Shown here: positions 17,228-26,386 of the stretch, one piece after another
Position numbering within the stretch: position 1 is the stretch's first letter
Layout of the letters: the number at the start of each line of letters is the position of its first letter
Assembly (NCBI RefSeq): GCF_002831585.1
Contig: NZ_CP025113.1
Location: 7,579,001 to 7,643,000 of the forward strand
Source: Bradyrhizobium sp. SK17
Lineage (GTDB): Bacteria; Pseudomonadota; Alphaproteobacteria; Rhizobiales; Xanthobacteraceae
Reading direction: 5' to 3'
Length of the DNA stretch: 64,000 nt
Position numbers and translations under genes: made by a program
The notes under the pieces: model-generated
Database searches by the model: none
What the model was told of the DNA's origin: nothing
What the model saw: the letters and a program-made list of their open reading frames with translations, nothing else

Positions 17228-17677
17228 ATGTTCAGAACGACTTTGGCTGCACTATTTGCGCTCGCGATCGGTTCGAGCGTTTGCTTTGCCGCGCCGGCAG
17301 GCTCGGACGACGCATCCATCAGTCAGCTTCTCCATAGTATGTTCGACAAGCCACATGAGCCGCTTTCGGTGGAACCGATCATGGTGTCCGGCAATCATGC
17401 GATTGCCGATTGGGTTCAAGGTGAGATGGGGGGCCGCGCATTGTTGCGCAGCCAGCGTGGGGTCTGGGCAATCGTCCTCTGTGCCGGGGACAGCATCAAG
17501 TCGAGGGATGCATTGTTGAAAGCTGGCGTGCCTCTCGCCGATGCGGAGAGGCTTGCTAGCGATTTGGCAACGGCCGAAGCCAAGCTACCGCCGGAAAAAT
17601 CCGCGATGTTCTCTCGCTTCGACGGCTTGGTCATGATCAACGGTGACACGAACCACCAGATTCACGACGGCAAATAG
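17228..17677 (+). CDS. Copper uptake system-associated protein
   Basis: A 149-residue secreted protein with a signal peptide (residues 1-21, ending CFA-A) and a small domain containing I-S-Q-L-L-H-S-M-F-D-K-P, W-V-Q-G-E-M-G-G-R-A-L-L-R and V-L-C-A-G-D. I recall this pattern from proteins named copper uptake system-associated, usually encoded beside TonB receptors and DUF2946. GAGGGG precedes the ATG at 17228 by 6 nt. It is the last gene of the 13461-17677 cluster, 71 bp after the DJ-1 gene. The molecular function is unknown. The name comes from memory of the family rather than from a search. Confidence 0.65.
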   Translation: MFRTTLAALFALAIGSSVCFAAPAGSDDASISQLLHSMFDKPHEPLSVEPIMVSGNHAIADWVQGEMGGRALLRSQRGVWAIVLCAGDSIKSRDALLKAGVPLADAERLASDLATAEAKLPPEKSAMFSRFDGLVMINGDTNHQIHDGK

Positions 17678-17752
17678 TCCGAGCGTTGGAACACCGGTTT
17701 GCCGGAAGAAAGCACGTCAGTGCAAAAATCCGGAGCCAGTACGGAATGAGCT

Positions 17753-17998
17753 CTAGTCGCCGCCCCATCGCCAGCGCGGCGGCTCGCCCTTCCACCAGCA
17801 CACGGCGATGAGCAAAACGCTCAGCATGACCACACAGGCGATGAAGCGCACCGGAGATTGCGGCAGGTTCATCGCACCGCCGATTGCGATCAGGGCCACA
17901 AAGCCCGCGAGAACCGCCCAGCCCTGCCAGCCGTTCGGCGGTCCCCAGCCCCAGCCGTAGCGCTTGGCGGGAAACCAGTATCTGTCGTCATGCGGCAT
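17753..17998 (-). CDS. Small two-helix membrane protein
   Basis: An 81-residue protein with a tryptophan- and glycine-rich N-terminus (Y-G-W-G-W-G-P-P-N-G-W) and two hydrophobic helices (about residues 24-43 and 47-67). It ends in a basic and Trp-rich tail (W-R-W-G-G). The ATG at 17998 has GGAG 8 nt upstream. It lies 29 bp downstream of the broken M48 peptidase gene, so the three minus-strand genes DUF898, M48 and this one probably form one operon. No family is recognised. Confidence 0.6.
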   Translation of the reverse strand: MPHDDRYWFPAKRYGWGWGPPNGWQGWAVLAGFVALIAIGGAMNLPQSPVRFIACVVMLSVLLIAVCWWKGEPPRWRWGGD

Positions 17999-18027
17999 GG
18001 GATTGCTCCAGTCCTGAAATCCCCCGC

Positions 18028-19142
18028 TTACACCTTCCCCGATCCGCAGATGTCCTTCAGCGCCTGCCATTCGGCCGGCGACAGCAGCGGCGCGCCGTTC
18101 AACGCGGCGCCGGCGTCGGCCTTCGCCATGCGTTCGAGACGATCCTCGGTCAGCGGATGGCTGGAGACGAGCGACAGCCCCTTTCCTTCCTTGCCAGTGA
18201 CGCGGAACATCAATTCGCCCATCGGCTTCGCCGGACGGCCGAGCTTGTGCATGGTCTCGATCGCGAACGTATCGGCATTGGTTTCCGCGTCGCGCGAATA
18301 GGACGATGTCACCAGCGAGCGCGAGGCGAAGATCAGCGCACCGGAGCCGGTGACATCGCCGAACAACAGCCCGATCAGGAACGAGGTGCCGCCATTGTGG
18401 ATCAGTTCGCGCATGCTGTCGCGGTGGCGGAGATGGCCGAGTTCATGGGCCAGGACGCCGGCGACCTCGTCGGGGTTGTCGGCCTTCGCCAGCAGCCCGT
18501 CGAACAGATAGACCTTGCCGCCGGGCAGAGCGAAGGCGTTCGGAACCGACGTCGCCAGCACGCCCGACTGCACCGAATTGTCGAGCCCGGCCGACTCCCG
18601 CAACTTGCCGACCAGCTTTGTGAATGCGGCCTGGCCATCGGCGTTGCTGCACGGCTTGCCGTCGAATATCACCTTGACCTGCGCCTCCGCGACGTCGCCG
18701 AGGCGGCGTTCGAAGGAGTCCGGCACCAGCGGCGTCAACCGCTCGGCGGCGAGCGGCACACCGAACAGCACCACCAGCACGATCGACACCGCCGCCGCCA
18801 GCGACCAGCCGACGATCGCGGCGACGCTCTTGCGGTTCGGCAAGCCATCCTCGAGCGCGTCGCAGCGCGCCACGAGCCCGGCGGTCAGCTGCGCATCGCG
18901 GATTTCGAGCCGCGCCAGCGACGGCGCGGTCAGGCAGCTCAGCCGCAACAGGCCGGACGGACTGTCGGCACGGCGGATATCGTGAAACGCCCAGCGCGCC
19001 AGCTCTTCACCGTCGCCCGGATCTCCAGCGCATCGGACAGCGTCAGCGCGACGTTGCGCCGCCGGTTCGATGCGCCGTCGAAGAACACCGCGCCGGGCGC
19101 CGGCGGCGCCGCGGAATTCCGCTGGCTCGACTCGGATTCCAT
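18028..19142 (-). pseudogene. M48-family metallopeptidase, interrupted by one frameshift
   Basis: Zinc-dependent membrane peptidase of the M48/HtpX type. The main frame contains a hydrophobic helix (V-G-W-S-L-A-A-A-V-S-I-V-L-V-V-L-F), the zinc motif A-H-E-L-G-H and the downstream E-T-N-A-D third ligand. The true start is the ATG at 19142, 4 nt after the DUF898 stop. The N-terminal part (A-V-F-F-D-G-A-S-N-R-R-R) is in a different frame from the catalytic part. Adding one G to the GGG run at 19016-19018 (coding strand) restores a continuous 371-residue protein reading L-E-I-R-G-D-G-E-E-L-A-R-W. The 1115-nt length is one base short of whole codons. It is either a recent inactivation or a sequencing error. 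Confidence 0.8.
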
Positions 19143-19146
19143 GTTG

Positions 19147-20301
19147 CTAGAACCCACCGACGTCGAGGCCATCGGCGAAGCCTTCGCCGAGCGCATTGGC
19201 GAGATCGCCGCGCGCGGTGACGTTGGCCGCCGCCTCGATGTTGTGCACGATGGTCGAGGACAGCACCCGGACCCAGAGATCGCGCATCAGGTACACCCGG
19301 ATCACCACGTTCATCGCCAGCGCATAGGCGAGATAGCCGATGCCGAGCAGGACGATCAGCGGAATGCTCCTGGCGAACGCCTCGGTCTTGAAGAAGGTCT
19401 CGATCGAGGTGCCATCCATGCTGGCGACCAGGAAGATGCAGAGCATGAGATAGGCCGCGAACACCGCGAACAGCAGCACGATCCAGCCGATCACCTTCCA
19501 GTACAGGCCCATCAGCGCGCTGCGGCCGAGCGTCGATTCCAGCCGCACCTCGCCGAAGCGGATGCCGGACAGCCACCAGCGCCACTCGATCGCCTTGAAC
19601 GCCGCATAGGCGAACGGAGCGAACACATAGGACGACAGCGCGAACGGCATCAGCAGCCAGAGCCACCAGCCCTGCTTGAAGAAATCCCAGCCGCGGCCCT
19701 CGAACGAGCCTTGCAGGTCGCCGTAATAGGAATGCCGCATCTTGTAGCGTTCGAGCGCCGCCTCACGCCACGGCAGCGCCAGGCCGAGCGTGATCACGAC
19801 CAGGAGGCCCCATAGCGAGGCCTTGAGGGCATAGATCCAGCCCGAGCCGCTCATCCAGAAGCGGACGCCGCGCCACACCGTGCGTGTCAGGCGGTAGCGC
19901 CGTGCGCGGTAGATCGCGAACTGGCCGAACATATAGAAGAAAGCGACCAGCGGCAGCGAGGCGAACGCCTTGAGATGCTCGGCCTCGATGCCGATCAGGA
20001 AATAGCCGAGATAGATCGGCACCAGGATCGCCAATGCGACCAGGAAGCCGATCAAAAGCTCCTTGCCGCGGCCGGTATATTCCGGGGCGTCGCCGTCGAT
20101 CTGGGTGTTCGACCAGAGGTGACGGCGGATGTCGGTGGTGAGCCAGAACCGGTAGAAGCCGACGGTGACGAGCTCGAGCCCGGCGCCGCGCGCGACCAGG
20201 CGAAAGAAGTCCTTCCGGTTCCCTGTAAAAGCCGCCGGCATCGGCGGCGGAACCGGTGGTGGCTGCGGCGGCCCCAGCGGGGTCCAGCTCATATCGTTCA
20301 C
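19147..20301 (-). CDS. DUF898 (YjgN-family) membrane protein
   Basis: A 384-residue protein with a proline-rich N-terminus (residues 9-22) and about six to eight membrane helices. Repeated aromatic and basic signatures typical of DUF898 are present (L-V-T-V-G-F-Y-R-F-W-L-T-T-D-I-R-R, F-A-I-Y-R-A-R-R-Y-R-L-T-R-T-V-W-R-G). The GTG at 20301 follows GGAG by 7 nt; an ATG at 20292 is the alternative. The gene stops 4 nt before the start of the M48 peptidase, a pairing that is conserved in many proteobacteria as far as I recall. The function of YjgN is unknown; envelope maintenance together with the peptidase is a reasonable guess. Confidence 0.85.
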   Translation of the reverse strand: MNDMSWTPLGPPQPPPVPPPMPAAFTGNRKDFFRLVARGAGLELVTVGFYRFWLTTDIRRHLWSNTQIDGDAPEYTGRGKELLIGFLVALAILVPIYLGYFLIGIEAEHLKAFASLPLVAFFYMFGQFAIYRARRYRLTRTVWRGVRFWMSGSGWIYALKASLWGLLVVITLGLALPWREAALERYKMRHSYYGDLQGSFEGRGWDFFKQGWWLWLLMPFALSSYVFAPFAYAAFKAIEWRWWLSGIRFGEVRLESTLGRSALMGLYWKVIGWIVLLFAVFAAYLMLCIFLVASMDGTSIETFFKTEAFARSIPLIVLLGIGYLAYALAMNVVIRVYLMRDLWVRVLSSTIVHNIEAAANVTARGDLANALGEGFADGLDVGGF

Positions 20302-20558
20302 GGATCAACTCCAGGACGGGGACAATCTCTGCGCTACAAAAAGCACAGGTTTGTCGCAGTGAGTGTGATCCAGGTTTCGCAGAAGGTCGAGATCGCGGGA
20401 TGATTTTTGGCGGGGTGCGGTTGGCCGTGCCTTAACGGCATTGCCGGAAACAGCGCGGTCGTTGCCTGGGCTTCGAACCCCGAAGCGGGAGTGACATACT
20501 CACGGGTGAAGCGATGGAACCGTAACCGACACCCGCCGACCGCGCGAGGAACACCATC

Positions 20559-20918
20559 ATGACCAAGTGGATCGTGCCGGCATGCTATCTGGCGCTTGCG
20601 GTAGCTCCCGCTGCTGCCGCTGACGTGCGCCTGGATTCCTATCGCAATCCACAGAACGAGAACTTTCGCATCTTTAACCATATGTACCTGGACGGCGTGC
20701 GGGGCGGCATGATGGCCTACAATGCGTGGCTCACACACCATGGCGGTCAGCCGTCCTTCTGCATGCCGGGCAACCTCGCGCTGACCACTGAGCAGACCGA
20801 AGAGATCATGCTCAAATCGGCCGACAAGCGGGGCGCCAAGGGTGACATGCTGGTCGCATCCCTGCTGCTGTGGGGCATGCAGGATACCTTCCCCTGCGAA
20901 AAACCGGCCAGCCAATAA
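20559..20918 (+). CDS. Rap1a/Tai-like secreted protein
   Basis: A 119-residue protein with a signal peptide (about residues 1-21). The mature domain has the Rap1a/Tai pattern: a helix with Y-L-D-G-V-R-G-G-M-M-A-Y, a first cysteine in F-C-M-P-G-N-L-A-L-T, a central amphipathic helix and a second cysteine in F-P-C near the end. Rap1a family members include type VI secretion immunity proteins, but many, like this one, occur without secretion genes and have no known role. No T6SS gene is visible in the window, so immunity is not claimed. It is monocistronic; the 257-bp upstream gap holds no other gene. Confidence 0.6.
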   Translation: MTKWIVPACYLALAVAPAAAADVRLDSYRNPQNENFRIFNHMYLDGVRGGMMAYNAWLTHHGGQPSFCMPGNLALTTEQTEEIMLKSADKRGAKGDMLVASLLLWGMQDTFPCEKPASQ

Positions 20919-21147
20919 CCGCGCCATCGGCACGCCGCCGGACCAAATCAAACACCGTTTCAAACAGGTCAGTCAGCTCGCCTGCCCCGCTCGGCGCGAA
21001 AAGCCCGGATTCGGCCGCTTTGGCCTGATATCAATGCGGCCGAATGCACGCCGAGGGGCCTTGCGCAAACGCTGGAATGGGAATGTAATTCGGTAAAACA
21101 TGCCGCGCCGGCGATGCCCCGGCCGCGCAACGGTTGAGGAGCCGCCC

Positions 21148-22419
21148 ATGCACGGGACCATCGATCTCGGCAAAGACACGAATCTGGACGCCGCGCGCGA
21201 GCGCGCCAACACGATTGCGCTGCCGGACTACGATCCCGGCGATCCCGAACTGTTCAAGACCGATACGTTCTGGCCGTATTTCGACCGGCTGCGCCGCGAG
21301 GATCCTGTGCACTATTGCAAGGACTCGATGTTCGGGCCGTATTGGTCGATCACCCGCTACAACGACATCATGGACATCGAGACCAACCATTCGGTGTTCT
21401 CGTCAGCCGCCTCGCTCGGCGGCATCACCATCCGCGACGTGCCGACGGACCTGCGCCGCGAGAGCTTCATCGCGATGGATCAGCCACGCCATTCGGCGCA
21501 GCGCAAGACCGTGGCGCCGATGTTCACGCCGACGCATCTCGACGAGCTTGCCATCAACATCCGCAAGCGCTCGACCGAATGCCTCGACAACCTGCCGCGC
21601 GGCGAGGTGTTCGACTGGGTCGACAAGGTCTCGATCGAGCTGACCACGCAGATGCTCGCGGTGCTGTTCGACTTCCCCTGGGAAGACCGCCGCAAGCTGA
21701 CGCGCTGGTCCGACGTCGCGACCACCCTGCCCGGCGTCGGTGGCCTCGTCGCCACCGAGGACGAGCGGCAGGCCGAGCTGATGGAATGCGCGAGCTATTT
21801 CGCGAGGCTCTGGAAGGAGCGCTCCGGCCAGCCGCCGAAGAGCGACCTGCTCTCGATGATGGCGCACAGCGACGCCACGCGGAACATGGACCCGAAGAAT
21901 TTCCTCGGCAACCTGATCCTGTTGATCGTCGGCGGCAACGACACCACGCGCAATACGCTGTCCGGCAGCATCTATGCGCTGAGCAAGCATCCGGAGCAGT
22001 ACCGCAAGCTGCGCGAGAACCCGGCGCTGATCGACAGTTTCGTGCCCGAGGTGATCCGCTGGCAGACGCCGCTCGCCCACATGCGGCGCACCGCGCTCGC
22101 CGACTACGAATTCCGCGGACGGCAAATCAAGAAGGGCGACAAGGTCGTGATGTGGTACGTCTCGGGCAATCGCGACGAAGAGGCGATCGAGCGGCCCTAT
22201 GAGTTCGACATCGAACGCGCCCGGCCACGTACCCACATCTCGTTCGGCTTCGGCATCCACCGCTGCGTGGGACTGCGGCTCGCCGAGTTGCAACTGAAGA
22301 TCATCTGGGAGGAAATCCTCAAGCGCTTCGATACGATCGAGGTGGTGGAGGAACCGCAGCGGGTGTATTCCAGCTTCATCAAGGGCTACGAGACGCTGCC
22401 AGTGCGCATCGCCGCCTGA
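21148..22419 (+). CDS. Cytochrome P450 (CYP153-like), first of tandem pair
   Basis: A 423-residue soluble P450. The I-helix oxygen-binding motif is G-G-N-D-T-T-R-N (from about 262), the ExxR motif is E301-x-x-R304, and the heme loop is F-G-F-G-I-H-R-C373-V-G, where Cys373 is the axial ligand. The block W-Q-T-P-L-A-H-M-R-R-T-A and the V-M-W-Y-V-S-G-N-R-D segment match the CYP153 group of bacterial alkane or fatty-acid omega-hydroxylases, as I recall it. The ATG at 21148 has GAGGA 7 nt upstream. A ferredoxin and a reductase are needed for activity, but neither is encoded nearby. Confidence 0.88.
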   Translation: MHGTIDLGKDTNLDAARERANTIALPDYDPGDPELFKTDTFWPYFDRLRREDPVHYCKDSMFGPYWSITRYNDIMDIETNHSVFSSAASLGGITIRDVPTDLRRESFIAMDQPRHSAQRKTVAPMFTPTHLDELAINIRKRSTECLDNLPRGEVFDWVDKVSIELTTQMLAVLFDFPWEDRRKLTRWSDVATTLPGVGGLVATEDERQAELMECASYFARLWKERSGQPPKSDLLSMMAHSDATRNMDPKNFLGNLILLIVGGNDTTRNTLSGSIYALSKHPEQYRKLRENPALIDSFVPEVIRWQTPLAHMRRTALADYEFRGRQIKKGDKVVMWYVSGNRDEEAIERPYEFDIERARPRTHISFGFGIHRCVGLRLAELQLKIIWEEILKRFDTIEVVEEPQRVYSSFIKGYETLPVRIAA

Positions 22420-22450
22420 CGCCTCGCCAGTCAACCGGGATCAAAGAGCC

Positions 22451-23725
22451 ATGAACGTCCAGACTGCCATTCGTGCCGACCGGTCCGAGCTGCTACGCCA
22501 GGCACGCGAGGAAGCCTATGCGACGCCGCTCAAGGATTTCCATCCCGGCGCACCACGGCTGTTCCAGAACGACACGCTGTGGCCGTGGTTCGAGCGGCTG
22601 CGCAAGGAAGAGCCGGTGCATTACTGCACCAATGCGCCGATCGAACCCTATTGGTCGGTCGTGAAGTACAACGACATCATGCATGTCGACACCAGCCACG
22701 GCATCTTCTCCTCGGACTCCACGCTCGGCGGCATCTCGATCCGCGACGTGCCGCCCGGCTATGACTATCCGAGCTTCATCGCGATGGATCAGCCGAAGCA
22801 CGCCCATCAGCGCAAGACCGTGTCGCCGATGTTCACGCCCGATCATCTCGACGAGCTGGCCAAGCTGATCCGCCAGCGTTCGGCCAGCGTGCTCGACAAT
22901 CTGCCGCGCAACGAGACCTTCAATTTCGTCGAGCGCGTCTCGATCGAGCTGACCACCCAGATGCTGGCGACGCTGTTCGATTTCCCCTGGGAGGAACGGC
23001 GCAAGCTGACGCGCTGGTCCGACGTCTCCACCGCGCTGCCGAAGGGCGGCATCGTCAACTCGCCGGAGGAGCGCCGGCAGGAGATGGACGAGTGCTACGC
23101 GTATTTCTCGAAGCTCTGGAATGAGCGCGTCAATTCGGCGCCTCGCAACGACCTGCTGTCGATGATGGCGCATAGCGACGCCACGCGGCACATGGACCCG
23201 GACAATCTGATGGGCAACATCATCCTGCTCATCGTTGGCGGCAACGACACCACGCGCAACACCATGAGCGGCTCGGTGCTGGCGCTGCACGAGCATCCCG
23301 ACCAGTTCCAGAAGCTGAAAGCGAACCCGGCCCTGATCGACACCATGGTACCGGAGGTGATCCGCTGGCAGACGCCGCTCGCCCACATGCGGCGTACTGC
23401 GCTCCAGGATACCGAGATCGGCGGCAAGACCATCCGGAAGGGCGACCGCGTCGTGATGTGGTACGTCTCCGGCAACCGCGACGACGAGGTGATCGATCGG
23501 CCCGACGAGTTCATCATCGACCGCGCCCGGCCGCGCATCCATCTGTCGTTCGGCTTCGGCATCCACCGCTGCGTCGGCATGCGGCTCGCGGAGCTCCAGC
23601 TCAAGATCGTCTGGCAGGAGATGCTGAAGCGCTTCGACCGCATCGAGGTGGTCGGCGAGCCGAAGCGGGTCTATTCCAGCTTCGTCCGCGGCATCGAGAA
23701 CCTGCCGGTGCGGATCCCGGGCTGA
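22451..23725 (+). CDS. Cytochrome P450 (CYP153-like), second of tandem pair
   Basis: A 424-residue P450 starting 31 bp after the first and closely related along its whole length: the same I-helix G-G-N-D-T-T-R-N (from 263), E-V-I-R-W-Q-T-P-L-A-H-M-R-R-T-A, V-M-W-Y-V-S-G-N-R-D, and heme loop F-G-F-G-I-H-R-C374-V-G. The two look like an old tandem duplication. The N-terminal 40 residues and the region after the heme ligand differ most, which may shift substrate range or partner choice. They are surely one transcription unit. The lipoprotein gene downstream is convergent. Confidence 0.88.
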   Translation: MNVQTAIRADRSELLRQAREEAYATPLKDFHPGAPRLFQNDTLWPWFERLRKEEPVHYCTNAPIEPYWSVVKYNDIMHVDTSHGIFSSDSTLGGISIRDVPPGYDYPSFIAMDQPKHAHQRKTVSPMFTPDHLDELAKLIRQRSASVLDNLPRNETFNFVERVSIELTTQMLATLFDFPWEERRKLTRWSDVSTALPKGGIVNSPEERRQEMDECYAYFSKLWNERVNSAPRNDLLSMMAHSDATRHMDPDNLMGNIILLIVGGNDTTRNTMSGSVLALHEHPDQFQKLKANPALIDTMVPEVIRWQTPLAHMRRTALQDTEIGGKTIRKGDRVVMWYVSGNRDDEVIDRPDEFIIDRARPRIHLSFGFGIHRCVGMRLAELQLKIVWQEMLKRFDRIEVVGEPKRVYSSFVRGIENLPVRIPG

Positions 23726-23734
23726 GGCGGGATT

Positions 23735-24124
23735 TCAAAACTGGAAGGGGACGACCGAGACGGAGATTGCGCCGTCGGCCCCTTGCTGGACCGTGAAGTC
23801 GATCTCCTTCGAGGCCTTCGCATCACCGACAGTGACCGAGATCGCGCCGCTGCATTGCAGCGTTCGCTTGTCGGCGCTCGCAGACGTCGTCACGATCCTT
23901 TCGCCGAGCAGATAGAGCGGCTTGGCGTTGTCCGCATTGGCCGGTGCCGTGGAATTCTTTGCGGCATAATTGACCAGGGGATTGCGGTGGTCGTCGGCGA
24001 CGGTCCGCAGCACGGCATTGCGCGTTTCGATCGAATCGCAGTCGAGCTTGTCCCCGCAACCCGCGAGCAGAAGCAGCAACGGGACGGTGCAAACGGCAAG
24101 CGATCGACCAAGGGAAGCGGGCAT
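23735..24124 (-). CDS. Small lipoprotein
   Basis: A 129-residue protein with a lipoprotein signal: hydrophobic core V-P-L-L-L-L-L-A-G-C with the lipobox L-A-G-C, so Cys about 23 is predicted to be acylated. The mature part has a C-D-S-I-E-T-R-N segment and a second cysteine (L-Q-C-S-G), a small beta-rich domain ending in V-V-P-F-Q-F. The ATG at 24124 is chosen over a TTG two codons earlier. It converges on the second P450 gene with 9 bp between the stops. No family is recognised; it probably sits at the periplasmic face of a membrane. Confidence 0.7.
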   Translation of the reverse strand: MPASLGRSLAVCTVPLLLLLAGCGDKLDCDSIETRNAVLRTVADDHRNPLVNYAAKNSTAPANADNAKPLYLLGERIVTTSASADKRTLQCSGAISVTVGDAKASKEIDFTVQQGADGAISVSVVPFQF

Positions 24125-24385
24125 CCGCAATACTTCGAGCAGTTGACAACAACCGACAACCGGTCCGGTGCAGCATCGTTCCTACCGGGGACCACTTTGA
24201 CTCGATTGCCGATTTGGCAGATATCCAAGACCGCGGCAGGCGGAATATCCCTAGAATATCCTTGGCTGTGCGCGCGTTCGGCCCTATGTCTGCCGGCCAC
24301 GGTTGGTTGATGCGCCGTCCCAGATCACCGCCTCGCGCGGTGTGCCGTTCGGTGGCGTTTTGCAGTTTGGACCAGTTGACGGGAC

Positions 24386-26233
24386 ATGAACCGAAAAGAG
24401 CGGCGTGCGGCCAACAAGCGACGTGACGAGTCCGGCAAGGACGCGAGTGCTTTCGGCTCCGCGAGCGTGAGCATTGCCAGCCTCGCCACCGAGGCAAGCA
24501 GTCTCTACGGGATGCGCCGCTTCAACGAAGCGCAAGAGGTTTGCCGGCACATTCTCACGCGCGAGCCCGACCATGTGCAGAGCCTGAATCTACTCGGCCT
24601 GATGGCCCAGGCCGCCGGCGAACACCGGGCGGCCGCGAAGCTGTTCACGAAGGCAATTGCCGCCGACGAGGTGAACGCCGCCTGCCATTACAACGCCGGC
24701 AATTCGTACCAGGCGCTGGGCAGTCGCGCCAAGGCAGTTGCGCATTTCGGCAGGGCGCTTGCGCTCGGCATGGAAGACAAGGCAGTCTCCTTCATCCTGC
24801 AAAGCCCCACGGTCACCGGTTATGTCGGGCGGATTGCCAACAGATGGCCGCTGCCGGTCACGAACGCCGAATTGTTCGGCACCGACGGCATCACCCGGCT
24901 TGCGAGCGACCTGTTCCTGCGCGCGGCGATGGAAGCGACGACGCTGGCAAGCATGCAGCTCGAAGTGCTGCTGGGATACGCGCGGACCGAACTGCTGCGG
25001 CTTGCCAGCCAGCAAGACCCGGATGAAAGCGACGCCGACGATGATGTCGTTGCCTTTGCCTGCGCGCTCGCCCGGCAATGCTTCATCAACGAATATGTCT
25101 ATGCGCAGGCGGATGCGGAAAGCGTGCTCGCGGACGGATTGCGCGATCGCCTGCTGCAAAACCTCGCGTCAGGCGCCACGGTCGCGCCACTCGCGCTGGC
25201 AGTGGTTGCAGCCTATGTCCCGCTGCATGCCGTTCCCGGTGCGGACGCGCTGTTGCGCCGTGATTGGCCCGCGGCCGTCACCGGGCTGTTGCGGGTGCAG
25301 CTTCGCGAGCCGCACGAGGAACTCGAAGAACGCAGCGCCATTGCCGCGCTCACCCCGATCAGGAACGACACATCGGTCGAGGTGATGCGCCAGTACGAGG
25401 AAAACCCCTACCCGCGCTGGACGGTCAACCCGCTGACGGCTTTCGCGGCGGATCTGGCGCGGGGACGGACGGTCGCGACCGCGGAACAGCAGGCCGAACG
25501 CGACATCCTGATCGCCGGCTGCGGCACCGGCTCGCACGCGATCCAGATCGCGCAGGTCTATCCGAACGCCCGCCTGCTCGCAGTCGACATCAGCATGACC
25601 AGCCTCGCCTATGCGCGCCGCAAGACCCGCGAGCTCGGCTTGCGCAATATCGAATACGCACAGGCGGATATCCTGGAGCTGGGCGCGATCGATCGCAGCT
25701 TCGACAGCATCGAATCGGTCGGTGTGCTGCACCATCTTGCCGAGCCGCTCGCCGGATGGAAGGTGCTGGTCTCGCTGCTGCGCCCGGGCGGCACCATGCG
25801 CATCGGCCTGTACAGCGAGCTGGCGCGCCGCGTCATCGTCGAAGCGCGTTCCCGTATCGCCGCGCGCAATTATCGCGCCACCGCCGACGACATCAGGCGG
25901 TGCCGCCAGGAGATCTTCCGCGAGGCTGAACAATGGAAGCCGCTGATCGGCGCCAAGGATTTCTACAGCGCCAGCGGCTGCCGCGACCTGCTGTTCAACG
26001 TCATGGAACACCGCCTTACGATTCCCGAGATCGCAGCCTTCCTGAACGCGCACGGCCTGACCTTCGAGGGCTTCGAGCCGTTCGACGATCCGGCGGTGCT
26101 GGAAAAATTCCGCAAGCAGTTTCCGGGCACGGCCGACGAGACCAACCTCGACCAATGGCACCGCTTCGAGATCGAACATCCCGAGACATTCTGGGACATG
26201 TACGTGTTCACGGTGAGAAAGAGCACGGACTGA
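24386..26233 (+). CDS. TPR-repeat protein with C-terminal SAM-dependent methyltransferase domain
   Basis: A 615-residue fusion. The basic start M-N-R-K-E-R-R-A-A-N-K-R-R is followed by about three tetratricopeptide repeats (residues about 30-135, with L-N-L-L-G-L-M-A-Q-A-A-G-E-H and H-Y-N-A-G-N-S-Y-Q-A-L-G). A helical region follows, then a class I methyltransferase fold from about 360. Its motif I is I-L-I-A-G-C-G-T-G-S-H-A-I-Q (near 375-386) and its acidic motif II is L-L-A-V-D-I-S. The acceptor is unknown. Related TPR-methyltransferases modify sugars, lipids or proteins in glycan loci, but none are adjacent. It is transcribed alone. Confidence 0.82.
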   Translation: MNRKERRAANKRRDESGKDASAFGSASVSIASLATEASSLYGMRRFNEAQEVCRHILTREPDHVQSLNLLGLMAQAAGEHRAAAKLFTKAIAADEVNAACHYNAGNSYQALGSRAKAVAHFGRALALGMEDKAVSFILQSPTVTGYVGRIANRWPLPVTNAELFGTDGITRLASDLFLRAAMEATTLASMQLEVLLGYARTELLRLASQQDPDESDADDDVVAFACALARQCFINEYVYAQADAESVLADGLRDRLLQNLASGATVAPLALAVVAAYVPLHAVPGADALLRRDWPAAVTGLLRVQLREPHEELEERSAIAALTPIRNDTSVEVMRQYEENPYPRWTVNPLTAFAADLARGRTVATAEQQAERDILIAGCGTGSHAIQIAQVYPNARLLAVDISMTSLAYARRKTRELGLRNIEYAQADILELGAIDRSFDSIESVGVLHHLAEPLAGWKVLVSLLRPGGTMRIGLYSELARRVIVEARSRIAARNYRATADDIRRCRQEIFREAEQWKPLIGAKDFYSASGCRDLLFNVMEHRLTIPEIAAFLNAHGLTFEGFEPFDDPAVLEKFRKQFPGTADETNLDQWHRFEIEHPETFWDMYVFTVRKSTD

Positions 26234-26386
26234 CGCCTTCCTCCGTGCGGCCGGAAAGGTCGTTTCGCCCCCTATAAAATTCCGGCATAGCTGGGCGAGC
26301 CAGATGCGAAGAGAATAAAGCTCTCGCCTGCCCTAAGCCTCCCGGGTGACGACGCGCCGACGCGCGCGTACCTTACCGAGGCCACG

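Noticed and set aside
20559..20918. Rap1a/Tai-like protein considered as a type VI secretion immunity protein
   Set aside because: No T6SS component or effector candidate is nearby; the fold is also found in housekeeping contexts.
21403..22434. Minus-strand frames opposite the two P450s (also 22493-23566)
   Set aside because: They mirror the duplicated P450 genes, so the similarity of the two antisense frames to each other follows from the duplication and is no evidence for coding.
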